DNA from: Larus michahellis
Taxonomy: Eukaryota; Chordata; Aves; Charadriiformes; Laridae
Direction: 5' to 3'
DNA length: 64,000 nucleotides
Assembly: GCF_964199755.1 (NCBI RefSeq)
Contig: NC_133898.1
Location: forward strand, 129,578,224 to 129,642,223
Below the pieces are notes generated by a model that ran no database searches, had not been told where the DNA came from, and saw nothing but the letters and a program-made list of their open reading frames with translations. The position numbers and the translations under genes were made by a program. Positions 35,195 through 47,867 of the stretch are shown here, piece by piece (position 1 is the stretch's first letter; each line of letters starts with the position of its first letter).

Positions 35195-38100
35195 ACCTGT
35201 TTACACTTACTTTCTGGGAAACTTCAAATACGTAGCACTGTCAACTCTGGCACTGGCATTAGCAGGAACGCTCCCTGAATTATCAGCAAATTTTCTTTTC
35301 CCCTGCTTTCAGCAGTACCCCCAAGTCTCTGGGGATGGTATTTCTTAAAATACATTCTTTCCTCTTCCAGACATACCATCTTCTATTATTATATCATTTT
35401 AACTTGCAATATCTATCTTAGCTTGCAAATTTCTATTTTCAAAGGGGTCATGTTCTGTACAAAGCCTTTTTGGAGAATGGAGAGCTTGACACACAGACAA
35501 GAAAATGGTTTTTCTAGTAGCTCCTGACGGAAGCAGAAGCTCAGGATCCCAGTCTAACTGCCCCGTGACCATGTCTCAGCTCTCCCACCTACAAAATAGA
35601 GCACTCCCCTCTCCGCCCAGAGGCAAGAACTATTTCTTCTTTTAAATGCCATGAGATAAAGGAACATCAAGACACCACAGCTGAAAACTGCTGTACTATT
35701 ATTTACATGAGTACATCATATGACTTGGAGCCCTAGTCAGGAATCCAGGTCACCATCAGATGTACAAAAATTAACTCAGCAAATTTCGGTAGCCATAACA
35801 GCTATTTTATGGACTCCTTTTTCTGAACGTTATTTTGTTTATAGCTACTTGTCAAAAGTCAAGAACAAACACTACAAAAGAAACCCCATAAAATTAGGAA
35901 ACCCGCTGGATCTACATGGGGATGTACTAAAACCAGACGGTGAAACCCTGATATCATGCGGTATTATGGATCTAGATCATCTGTGGTCACAAAACTGCTA
36001 GATGATGCCGAACTTTATGGAAGAAACAACAAAAGATATAAAATTAAGTAACGGTGAATACTTAAACTGCCCGTTCCTATGTTGATGGAAGACTCTGAGA
36101 CACCAATTAATGAAGAAATAACAATACAAGAGCCATCAGTGACCCTTCTCTTGACACGTAGCTAAATGCTATCCTTTTAGCAACGCACTGACTGCCATGC
36201 GCTTTTGCTGGCTCAGACGAAAAACCTCACACCTTCTAGTAACAACAAAACTTAGGCTCAAGTTTACAATTCTCAAGGATAACAGGAAATCTCCCCGTGA
36301 TGGGCAATGAATGAGACAGCTCTTCTGGCAAACAAGAAAGTTTTCTTTGTGCAGTCGAATCGGTTTTGTGATTTAGAAAAAAACTCAAAACTGAAACAGT
36401 GATTTATCTTAACACGTTTTACAATTGAATAAGCTAAAAACATTTTCATCTGATTGGATCAAAATGTATTTTTCGTCATTCTGAAACATCGTTCAATTCA
36501 AACACAAATTTCTTACCTTTTAATGTAAACGTCTGAACGTTTCTACAAGAAAAGTCATTCCCACTTGAAAATCTAAAATTCTTTCCATCCTGAAACCCTG
36601 TTTTTCCATAAAACACTAAAAATTTGAGAAGTTTTCAGGCAGCTCTCCTGGTAAATAAGACGTTTTCATGGAGATGACAAAGCTAAGCGGGTACCAGAGG
36701 GGAGCAGGAAGTGAACTGCCTGAGTAGTTAAATTTGGTTTCTGTCGTTGGCACAGTAATTTTAGTACCTACCTCTCCTTCCACCTGCTGGCTCATTCCTT
36801 ATCCACATTAATGTTGTGCCTCCTCCTTCCCCCACACGTTCAAGCTGCCTATGAACTTGTCCAATCCTCAACTCTTCCTCCCCAAAACGGTATCTTCTCC
36901 TCAACTTCTCCTGACAATATTCTTCTCCATCACCATATTGTGCTTTTAACCTTTGACAGAGACCGTCAGCTGGTTTTATCAGGGAAGAGATCACACTCAG
37001 GAGTTTTCCATCTTAAAGAAAAAGGTCTCAAAACCATACATCCTCAGCTGTAAGATCTGATTTTCATCCTCAGCCTCCAAATCCTCTGTATACACACTCT
37101 ACCAACACATTCATATTTCGTTCCCATCACTTATTTCAAGGTCTTAATGGGACTTGTGGGTGATACACCATGACACAAAGCACAGCATTTAAAGCCTCCC
37201 AATATTTCTGGAAAGTAGGTGAGAATAACCGAGTTTTCAAGACAGGGAAGCCATGGTAAAAAATTCAACACTTCATCACTGTCTGGTTTGGTTTGCTCAC
37301 ATAGAAGTTGTCAACAAACTGTGAATTTTTTGACTATGGTTCTTCTTGCAAGCAGGAAACGAATTAATCTGCCTCCAGTTTTGTTACTTATCTGTCAGGT
37401 ATACCCTTGCTAAAGGAAAGGGAGTGAACGAGGGATGCCTGAATTTCCCTTCACAGCTACAAACCACAGTCTCTTCACAATCTGAAAAGTTCCTGAAAAC
37501 TACAGATGAAAAATATGAAGCGATATGAACTTAAAAGGGGGGAAAAAAAAAAAAAAAGAAGAAAAAGAGCAGGCAGAAGTAAATCCTGCAAAGGCACACT
37601 GCTTTCTAGACAAAGGGCAGCTGTCAGCTGAATACCTTCAATGAAGAAACCAAATGATCTCTTTTGTCGAAAATGACAGTGGAGGATTAAAATGAAAAGT
37701 GGCCAAATAATTTACATGAGATGAGAATCCATATGATGGTAAAGAATGTAGATATCCTTGAAGCGGTTTCATTTCAATAACACTGAAGCCTAGAAAAATT
37801 GCAGATTCAGAGAAACCCTCTTTCTTTCAGGGATAATGTGCTTAGGACAATGACGGAGAGAGAATCCATCTCAGCACCGGGCTCTGTAATGGAAGTAAAC
37901 GCACTCCCCCCCACTCTTTACCAAGGTGCCCCTATCTGAATTCCTGCAATAGCTGCCAATCTTGGTTTTTTTTGTTTTTTTTTTTTTTTATTTGCTCGGC
38001 TGTATGGCTCCTGTTATCCAGGCTGAGATATCAGATGCATTAAGCAATGCCCCGGTAGCGTTCCTGATAATCCACAGCGGAAGTTTTGCTGCTTCATATC

Positions 38101-38254
38101 AGCTTTGCAGCTGCCAGGGAAGTGTCTGAAATGACCCAAGCGACGGAGCAGCAGAAGGACGGGCAGGTTTGGTGCTTTTTCAGAGGGCTGGATGTCAGAC
38201 ACCAACCGATAAAACCCCAGCGTGGCTCAGAAGACCCCGGGCTGGGGAAAGGCT

Positions 38255-38345
38255 TAGTTTACAGCATGACATAACGGTTAGAGCTCCAAAGCGTGGATGT
38301 GATTCAAAGCAGAAAGGCTCAAATGCGTGGCAGGGTAACAATTCA
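38255..38345 (+). repeat. Possible MIR-like SINE head
   Basis: ACAGCATGACATAACGGTTA followed by GAGC, then about 25 bases later GTGATTCAAAGC, resembles a degraded A-box and B-box arrangement of MIR. Weak and short. Confidence 0.25.
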
Positions 38346-41300
38346 CCGCGGGTCAGCTGTTACAGCAGAATTACACGCACTCGAGGTGAGGTAATTCAGG
38401 TACGTGTGCATCAGGGTAACCTCAATGAAAGAAGGATAATTTACCTTGCAATTAACAGGAGGGAAGAGTACACAGATGGATATTTATTGAAAACAGCGGA
38501 CGTGCTGCAAGTTCCCTCCCTCATTTAACTCTGTGTCTCTGGATTCCCACTTCCATCACTGCGGGAAGCACCTGCGAGTGGAACCTCCTGCACTTCTGGG
38601 AGCTCCGACTCCTCCACCAAGTACCAGCCTGCCCGAGACTCCGGCTGTGCTCCAGCTTATCTCAATTTCAACACAGACGGAAAGGAACGGTCCTATCCTC
38701 TCCTTCGTTCCCTTTTTGCGGGAAGGTTTTTTTCCCCCGACTGCTTCTCTGGTCCAGCTTTCCAGCCATGCCAAGAGCAGTGGTTGCGCAGCCAAGGGAG
38801 GCGGGCAGGAGACGGCTGAACCACGCAGCTGGGGACCGGCTCCTTCAATGGCAGCTCACGCACGTCCTCTTCAAGCGATGCTAAAAGCAAAGCCCGAGTG
38901 ATGGGCTCGGCGACCGGCCCAGGGACAAAAAAAAAAACAAACAAAAAAACCCCACACCCTGCCCATTTTCCTCAGCTCCCATCTGACCCCTGTTGATGAA
39001 CAGAAGATCTCGCTGCCACCAGGGACCGAGCTCCCTGACAAACCCTCTGGTGTCTCAAAATACACGAGAGTGCAAGCTGCTCTTCTGTCTTCGATAAGAC
39101 TGCCTGTAATTTCAGCTCCCTATCTAGTTTCCCTTCGAACGGTACCTCTGCTTTCCACCGACAAGTTACATAAAACACTCGACTATAGTTACCCACTTTA
39201 TCTCTCATTAGTATATTTATCAACGGAGTATCACCCAGTGGCAAGAGGTCATTGTTTCAGTCTCTGCGGCTTTTAACAGAACTATTATCCAGGCTGTCAA
39301 ATCAATGGAAATATTTCTGAAGTTGGTCTGTCATCTGCGCCTGAGATCTTATCTCTGCGTGGCATGAGACAGACTGTCAGAGAAGTGACATTCAAAGCAT
39401 AATCTCATCAGAAAGTGTAATGACTAGTTTATTTCCCAGTAAATACTGGCCAAGAATATCGCTAATGCCATTCTCAGCGAGGTCAACAGATGACACCATC
39501 CATTTTATCTACTGATATTTCTACAGATTCTATAATAACGGCATGCATGTCACCTAAACAGTTCCCCCTGCAACATACAGTAAATTCATTTCTATTCTAG
39601 ACGGCAAAATTAAAGCTCAAAGATATCCTCTCCAGAGATAAACTCTGATGCAGCCGAGAATTACACCGAAGACACCATCTTCTCTTTCCCCCAGGACTGC
39701 AAAACAGCCACCAGTTTAGCTGCTCCAGGAAGCACCTGGTGAGGAACGTTTGCATTTGAGATCAGCCAAGGATGAGAAGCGCAGCCCTCTGGATGCCAAT
39801 CTAGGCAGTCCTGCAGCCTCAGCTCAACTGCACCTTCCATCCAGGCAAACAACAAATTTAAAAAAAATCCCAAACTCGGAAAATAACACTGATGAACGCG
39901 ATGGCTATGGCTCTCCGCTGTCTTCCCTACAGCACTATCATTTATCTAGGGGCTTTCACAGGTCTATGGATTTAACGGACTGAAGAAACCACCACAGGAC
40001 TCCAGCTCGACCTCTTCTGCAGCGCTGACCAGAGGTTTCTCAGCAATTTCGGCAAGAAGCCCAGATCTTCTGTTTGACCTACAGAGATAGCCAGTCCCAA
40101 CGTAAAAATTTGGGATTTTATCCAATGTAGAATCTACCATAACTTTGAATAAGCTTTAGAACCAAACCGTAAGAATCCTCATTCTTTAAAAACCTGCATC
40201 TCGTTCCTAGCTTGAGCTTTCAACCCCAGGGTATTGCCATACTCTAAGGAGAGAACAGTTTTAAAGTCTGTGAGAATAACATCACTGCAAGAGATGTTTC
40301 ATTCTTGTGCTTCTTTTCACAGAGAGTGCAAGCCTGGAGGAGAAATCTCAACAGAACTGTTACCAAAGACAGGCCTCTGCTTTGTTTATAACCATATGCT
40401 CACTAAAATGTTGTTTGCTTCTTACTAACCTTCTCACTGTGCCAACAGAGGTTGTAGAAAACAGTTCTCCCTCAGCAGATGTTACAAATAATGATAACGA
40501 GGAGACAGCCAGAAATAGTTAATCACTAAGGATGGGATAACAAGCATCAGTTAATCACTTCAAGGTTCTTTTATACGTCAAAGTATGTACTCCTATGTCA
40601 ATTAAGAAAGAGTTGTGGCTACTTCAAGGAACATCCTCATCCTCCTCAAGAAGCTGGCAAACTTAGAGTGAACTTTTACTGTCCCGAGATGACTCAGTAT
40701 CTTAAAAGGATAATGCGAGGAAGGGTCTCCTTACCAGAATGACCACCAAGGAGCTCACACCTGCGCAGAAGTGTTTCGCCGACGCAGCAAAATTTACTAC
40801 GCGTGTGCAAAAAGGCTATTCGGTCACCCTCATGAATATGTAAGACCAGGTGGAGTTATGTATCAGGTAGGCAGAAAGAATTATGAGAATCTGTTTTGTA
40901 TAAATAACGGGTGAACATCCCCAGTAAGGTGTGCTAGATTTGTGGATTTCCACCTAGCACCTGACATCGAATAAAGCAATATCTCCTCTCGAAAGTCCTT
41001 TTGCTTTTGAGAGCTTTTAGGTCAGGTAACAGAACTAGATCACTTAAAGCACCAAGGATAAAGGAATTTTAATTATTTCACATTTCAGTACGTGTTTGTG
41101 TACATAAATCGTACAGTCATTTCAGTACACATTAAAAGACTCCCATAATAAAGCTGACACTCTATTCTGGTTTTACAAATCAGCGCCTAAACTCTGAGAC
41201 AGTCATTTTACTGATGTTTCTTAGCAGGAATCTACTCTGCAATGTAGATTAAAATGCCAAAAATACACCTTGCGCTGGAGCACGTAAAACTGTATGACCT

Positions 41301-41803
41301 TCAGAGCTGCTATAACATCATCGAGTTTCTAATTTTTTAAAAATCATTTTCTCAGTATTTTGACAGCAGTCCCAAGCACCAACACAATCCTATCAAGCTA
41401 TTAATATTATCCTAAAATTTGTTTAAAAACAGAATTAATTGATAATAGCTCTGAAAGCCTCATACTTGCAAAAGATAATCTATGCCTGCTAATCTATAGC
41501 ACCCTACTGTTGAGATAATTAACAATTAAAAAAAGCATAGTTAAGACATCGGAGGTGGCGATTTACTCTTCCTTGTAATTGGATTTGGTGATAAGAGTAT
41601 TTTTGAAATTACACAACAGGTCTCTTCTGAGTAGAAAGATTTGGAGTTTTTCGCAATGTGAAACACACAGGTACTTTCTGCTTAAGGCACCTTGAAGACG
41701 CTGACAGCAGACAACGGCTAAAGTTTTATGACTATCCTTAAACTTAATGGCATCGCAGACTCGCAAAACCAACACAGTTAACTAAATTGTTCACGAAATA
41801 AAA

Positions 41804-41825
41804 GGGGGGGGGGGGGGGGGGGGGG
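41804..41825 (+). repeat. Homopolymer G22
   Basis: Uninterrupted run of 22 G on the plus strand between AAA and AGAAAGACGG. It can form a G-quadruplex. Length in the assembly may be inexact. Confidence 0.95.
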
Positions 41826-43954
41826 AGAAAGACGGAAATTTTTTGAAGCCAGCAGGTAACATGATAAAGTGAGAATTGTTCTGTAATATTTCAACAACGG
41901 GTTGGTGCGAGCATACAGCACCTTCAAAGCTCTTGCTAACAAGGCATCTACGCGTGAATAATAGTATCCCTTGTTCTCCTTTATTTACTTGCCATATTTA
42001 AATTGAGACCTACACAGTATGGGGATATTTATGTACATTAAATCCTCTGGACTTAACCGACTGATAAACAAGACCTTTATGAAGACAACTGAGAAACAAA
42101 CATCTCATCTGCATTTTTTAACTTTCTACAGGGGAAGAGTTGTTTACGTTACATCCCGGGGATGATCTAGTTCCCACAAAGCAAGCAAAGCTAAGCCAGG
42201 GTCCGTCCATGGACGGAAGGTTTCCAAGAAGGGATGAGACCCTGCAGAAATCACTAAGAGCCCACCCACTGGTGAGGGCTGTTCTCCTGCTCGGTGAGTC
42301 CCCTTTCAGCGAGCTGTACCGTAATCACCGCTGCGGTTATTAGAGATACTACGTGCAAGACAACATGGATTCCAAGGCTTTATCCAGCAACGCAAATAAA
42401 TAGCAAAATGTATGAACTGGATTTTACATTACTCAACCCAAAACATCATTCTCTGCTCTCTTGAAGAAAATAATAAACTCATCAGAGTCAGACCTCAGTT
42501 TTCAGCTCTTCTAAACTAAGGTATTTCTAGAAGAATAGCCTAGCCTTGCCTCAAAATTGTGCTTTGCTGGGAAGCTCAGCGCTGGATCACCAAAACCGTA
42601 CGCGCAGAATGTCAAGTGTTAGCAGCAAGGTCCCTCAAGTTGTTATTAGTTTAGCCTCAGTAAGGTCATGTTTTTCAAAATTTTATAGTCCTTCGGGCTA
42701 TGAAGCTTCAAGTCTCGCTTTGTCCTAAGCCTCCAGGAGAGGAAAAATACCAAACACGAGATTTGTGATACAGCTTAGTACGAGCTGACAACTTCCAACA
42801 TAATCACTAGCATTTCCCCTCAAAGATCTGTGAGTTTTTATTTCCAATTTCAGTACTGGACCAGGCCCAGGTCAGCTCAGCTTAGAAGCGCACAGCCAGC
42901 CACCATTGCTGCTGCGTTTTCAGGAAATAAGAACTAATTAAACTAATGAGAGGATCCTACAGGACCAAAAGACAAGATAAGGCCAATTCTTGCAGGATGT
43001 CCAGCGCCTAAAGTCAAGAGGCTTCTGATTTTATGCTCAGTACATATATTTTTCCTAATGCCCGGTACCTCCACGATCTGGACCAGAATTATTATTGTAT
43101 TAAGTGCTGTATGGACACAAAGCACAAAAAGGTAATTTTTTTTTAATATCAATCTATTCTCTGCCTTGCAACCTAAATACGAAGCAACAGATGGATATAA
43201 GCAAATGAGAACAAGGCATAACGAATCACCACAGGCCAGCACGCTGGCTGATGAAGCTCCTATGGTGCCAAGCCCAGCTTCATGAGGTTTTTCTGTACAT
43301 CACAGCAAAGAAGGTTTAAGGAAAGTTTTAAGCAATGAGGTAGCTTCGTGAACCCTTGAAGAGTATTACTCACGTCTGGCAGCAGCAACATCTTTTTATT
43401 TATTTGCTACGGATTATCCAATGACTATTCACCATCCATGGGGAAAGGAAATAGCTGAGTTTATTATCCAACTTTTTATAATTCTTTTTTGCCTATAGGA
43501 TTGCAAACAGTTACCTTGGAAATAATAAGCTCCAAGGATTCAAAAGTATTACTTCATTAAAAAACACCCACCATGTTTTGTATTTCAAGAGCGCTTTCTA
43601 GAACCAGATCATAAACCTCCTAAAAGTATTCTGAAGTTGTGTTCTTTAATCTTATTCTTTAATATTCTTCGAAGAAGCTACAGATAGAACAGCAAAGTTA
43701 AGAGATACAAACACAAGAAACCAGACGCAGAGCTGTGGAATCAATCCATGGCTCCTTATTCCTGGATTTCTGCTCCCTATCATGAGCCATGGCTTTTGCC
43801 GTGTGCTTCCTCTTAAACTCTAGCTCAGAAGAGCCAAGTTCCCTTGGGGCCGGCTCTTTAGCAGGCGTGACTTAAACAGTACTGGTAGTAATGCTCTAAA
43901 AGCAGCTGAGGAGTTGTTGACTCTATGTCCTCTGTCTAGAAAAATAAATTGCTC

Positions 43955-44890
43955 TTATCATTTTTGGACTTCAGTAAAGCATTTGATAAAGTCACAAATG
44001 GGAAATTATCCATAATTTTGGAAAAGACAAAGATTAGTATAATTATGAGATAGGGTACAAAGGAAACATATAACTAAGAACTGGGCTGAAAATTTAAAAT
44101 AATGGTTTGGAAGATGGCTATCAGTGATATTCCTTAAGCATCATCTTCGGAGTATCTTAAGAACGAAAACTCTTCAAGATCTTGACACAAAGGCTCAACA
44201 CGGTAACGAGATCTGCTGATGACAAAGTTAGAAGCCACGTCAGGACAGGGAATTGGAGTACCATAAAAAGTAACAGACAATCCTAAGGGCAAGAACTAAA
44301 AAGACATTTAGCAGCGCACTATGCAGGGTCAGCCACTTTGGGAACAACAACTTCTCATATACACAAAAAGATCATCAGCTGGAAAGATCGTTATCTCTTA
44401 AGTCACGGTGACCAAAAGACACAACGCGACAAAACCACCAAAAAGGCAAGGCCCAATACGGCTGAGGATGCCGGCTGTTGCCAATCCAGAAAGAAAAGCA
44501 TTAAAACACCTGCATGAGCCCTCACCTGGACTACGTACAATCCTGGTCTCCCGCATTCAAGATGAATTTAGAACTGAGCAGCTCAGAGAGCAACCACAGG
44601 ATGGCAGAGGAACGGGAAGCCTACCTTGGAAGAGATACAGCACGTTTTGCCTGCCCAAACCTCAAGGCTGAGATGAGGAGGCGGTTTACCATAAAATACA
44701 TGAAGGGGACCAACACTGGAGACAAGAGATGGAAGTAAGGATTTATTTTAGCTAAATTATAACATTGATCCAAGATGGATGGGTACATACAGGTCACAAA
44801 TAATCTTGGGAATTTAGATTTCCAGCCTGCTGGGTAGCCGTCTCCCGACAGGCTTCTGTACGCTTGGCTCTACCTGCTCCTAAGATAGAG
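43955..44890 (+). pseudogene. Old CR1-like LINE fragment with reverse-transcriptase motif
   Basis: From 43964 the plus strand encodes LDFSKAFDKVTNGKLS, matching the conserved LDFSKAFD block of LINE reverse transcriptases. About 500 bases later AGCCCTCACCTGGACTACGT corresponds to the thumb-region sequence of CR1 ORF2, and GCTGAGATGAGGAGGCGGTT and GGGTACATACAGGTCAC follow in the expected order. Many stops and frameshifts break it, so it is inactive. It is longer (about 0.9 kb) and older than the other CR1 copies here. Confidence 0.7.
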
Positions 44891-45278
44891 AATTTAATCA
44901 GATTCTGAAAAGGATATAATAAAGGTTGACTGCAAAAAGAGAAGCTGGACATGAAACTGGAAGTCCCAGACCAACGCTCCTCTGCTTAAGAGAATATCAA
45001 GGAGCATTTAGAAACTGAAAGAGCGCCAGCCTATGTACATAATAAGCAACAAATCAAATGCCTTTTTCTATATGTTTTGTACTTATGTACCTTATTTTCT
45101 CATTCTTTTTTTTCTTTATAAGGAAATCATATTAAAAAAGCTCTTTGGAACAGGTCCATGTCTCCTAGGCTGTTGACAGAGTTCCTCACAAACAACACAG
45201 AATTCAAAACAAATTAAAACGTATGCATGTTCCGAAGGAAAATCAAACAAAAAAAGGTCAATTGTGCTGTCCGGGAGT

Positions 45279-45303
45279 AAAAAAAAAAAAAAAAAAAAAA
45301 AAA
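45279..45303 (+). repeat. Homopolymer A25
   Basis: Run of 25 A in the 21.9-kb HMBOX1 intron. Confidence 0.95.
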
Positions 45304-47009
45304 GGATAAAAAAGAATCTAGGATGTGGTAGTGACTTTTGTGGTTAAAGCCCATATGGTTCTCTGATAAAGCATTCTTTTTAGTCTGTTTAAAGTGCTCC
45401 ACAGTCTGACCGAGAGCCCATAAATACATGATGCAACATACTTAAGGGTTTTACTTCGGAATTTTGCTCCCTCACTTCTCTTTGTAATTACTCTGTTTAT
45501 TACTTGTATAAAGACCTCACATCTGTTCCTAGATGGCAGAGAACCTCCTTTCACCGAGGCAGGTTTGGGCTCTGTTCAGAGCGTCGCTGCAGTGCGAGTC
45601 AGCGGGAACACTTTGCATACTCCTAGAAACCAGAAACCGGCAAATCCACGAGTGCTTTGAGGTGGATGGTGCTCACGCGTGCTCCGTGCCGACAGCTGGC
45701 TTCATCACAGCAAGGGGTGACAAGGTGCCAACCCGATTACTAACTCCTTCCGAGATCGCTCAAGAAGTTAATTTTCTAATTCACTTCAGTGGGTTTATTC
45801 CATAGTATTACATCCAGGTCGGGTAAATCTCACTGCGAGCGATGACTATCCCTTTTAGCTGAACTGGGACCTGGAGCAACCCTCCTTGGCAGGTCAGGGC
45901 TGTCTAGTTCTTTCTCAGGACTTTAAGCAGGCTGCAAAAGAGCCAAAGGGGGCATGACCACAGCTTTATTGTCACTTGTGTTTGTCATTGCCCAGGGAGC
46001 CGTCTGCCACTGCCTCATCTGCTAAACTTCCCAGGAGTCTGCTCCCGAAGAGCGAGGAGACTCCCCAGCAGTGTCTCAAGCTCCTTCACAGACACAGAGA
46101 CAGCAGAGTGGAACTTCTACCCTTGCACCAGAACACAACCAAAGACACATCACCTTTACATGGGTCGTAATATCATCAAGAAATTTTGCTCCAGACAGCC
46201 CACAGTGAATAGTCATTATAAAATAGTTACACAAAATGTAGACTGACCGTGCCCGTTCACACAGTTTCTGTGACAACTCTGCCATGACTTTCCCTGTCTC
46301 CTGAAACCAAGTTAACAGGCAAGAAAATAATGATGCAGCTAATTACTCTGAGCTTTTTGTTACTATTCAATCCTGCGTACTTTAAACAGTCATAGGAAGA
46401 AGAATACCGTGAAGGATTAGAGAAAGTCTAGTGCTGGCACAGTGTCGTGGTTTGGGCTGGACTGGCCACCGAAACAAAGGACAGACGCTCAAAGACTTGT
46501 ACTTTTACACGGTCCTTCCAACAAGCAGCATCTGGGTCTCAACACGACCGTAAAGCCTTGGCGCAGAGAAGCTGTGACCCAAAATGATTGGCGTTAACAC
46601 TTCCATTAAATAATCCTCTGTAAAGTGAATTATTTATATTGGATACAAATAAAGCGGGTAATTGCCATGAATTTCAAAAATATCTAAACACTCCCACGAC
46701 TGAACTTCATTTGCTATCTTTGCAAAAAGCAGGGTGATGCACACGGAAAAGAACAAATTCAGACTCCTCACAGACACGACTGGTTCTACGGCAGTTGTGA
46801 CTGTTCGGGAAAAAGACACACATATCGCTGTGGGCTACTCAAAGAAAACACGCTCTCAACGAATACACAAGAGTGATCAGCAAAACCCAGATGTGAGGCT
46901 GGAGGTCAGAGAACAACAGGAGTCGGATTCAGCTGCCTGGATAAGCTGGAATATTCACCTTGGAAATATGGTAATTAGCTCTGCTCCCGTCCCTACTCAC
47001 CCACCCTGG

Positions 47010-47260
47010 GTCACTTAAAATTGCATGCAGAAATAGAAAAGGTCCAGGGGAGAGTGACAATGAATGTTATTTGAGGCAAGGGAAGACTTGCCATCTGAGA
47101 AGAGATAAGAGAAGGACAGTTTAGTTCAGAGAGGAGATAAATAAGCGGCACACTGATAGTAGTATATACGATGAGTGATCACAGGAAGGTAAACGCAACG
47201 TTCTTGCTTATTCTTTCTCATGTTACTCGGGCAAAAGGGACCTCCAACTTTTTAAACGCT
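47010..47260 (+). mobile_element. Old CR1 fragment
   Basis: GAAAAGGTCCAGGGGAGAGT, then a diverged stretch with GAGAAGAGATAAGAGAAGGA and TTCAGAGAGGAGATAAATAA, in the order of the CR1 ORF2 3' portion, plus orientation. Low identity. Confidence 0.45.
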
Positions 47261-47516
47261 TCTTAGCATATAAAATGAAACCAGGTATAATTAGTTCTGC
47301 TGAAGTACCCTGAAGACCTTAGCAAAATTTAGAACGAATTACATATTTATGTGAATAGAAAGAATGCCCACAGCTGCAATGGCAGAATTTAACAAAAACA
47401 CAGGATAGGAGATAGGAGCTTTCGTCCACAGCCACATGGTTGCTAGCCATGGGTGAACCAGTCACAGACTGGAGAGGACAGGTAGAAAGAATGACAAGTA
47501 TCATCATCATCATCAT

Positions 47517-47867
47517 GTGACCATCATCAGGAGAGCCGCGGAGACGATCCAAGGGCTGGAGCCCCTCTGCTGGGAGGACAGACTGAAAGAGCTGGGGCGG
47601 TTCAGCCTGGAGAAGAGAAGGCTCCGGAGAGACTTTATAGCGGCCTTCCAGTCCCTAAAGGGGGCCTGTAGGAGAGATGGAGAGGGACTCTGGAGCAGGG
47701 AGGGGAGCCATGGGACGAGGGGGAAGGGTTTTAAACTGAAAGAGGGGAGATTGAGATGAGATATTGTGAAGAAATTCTTTGGTGTGAGGGGGGTGAGCCC
47801 CTGGCCCAGGTTGCCCAGAGAAGCTGTGGCTGCCTCATCCCTGGAGGCGTTCAAGGCCAGGTTGGAC
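47517..47867 (+). mobile_element. CR1 fragment lacking its 3' tail
   Basis: Plus-strand CR1 of the same young subfamily as those at 4509-8175: GGAGCCCCTCTGCTGGGAGG, GAAGGGTTTTAAACTGAAAG, TTCTTTGGTGTGAGGGGGGT and GTTCAAGGCCAGGTTGGA are intact. It stops abruptly after that block and lacks about 100 bases of 3' tail that the copy at 7795-8175 retains. It is preceded by a short ATC repeat (about 47502-47516). Confidence 0.9.
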
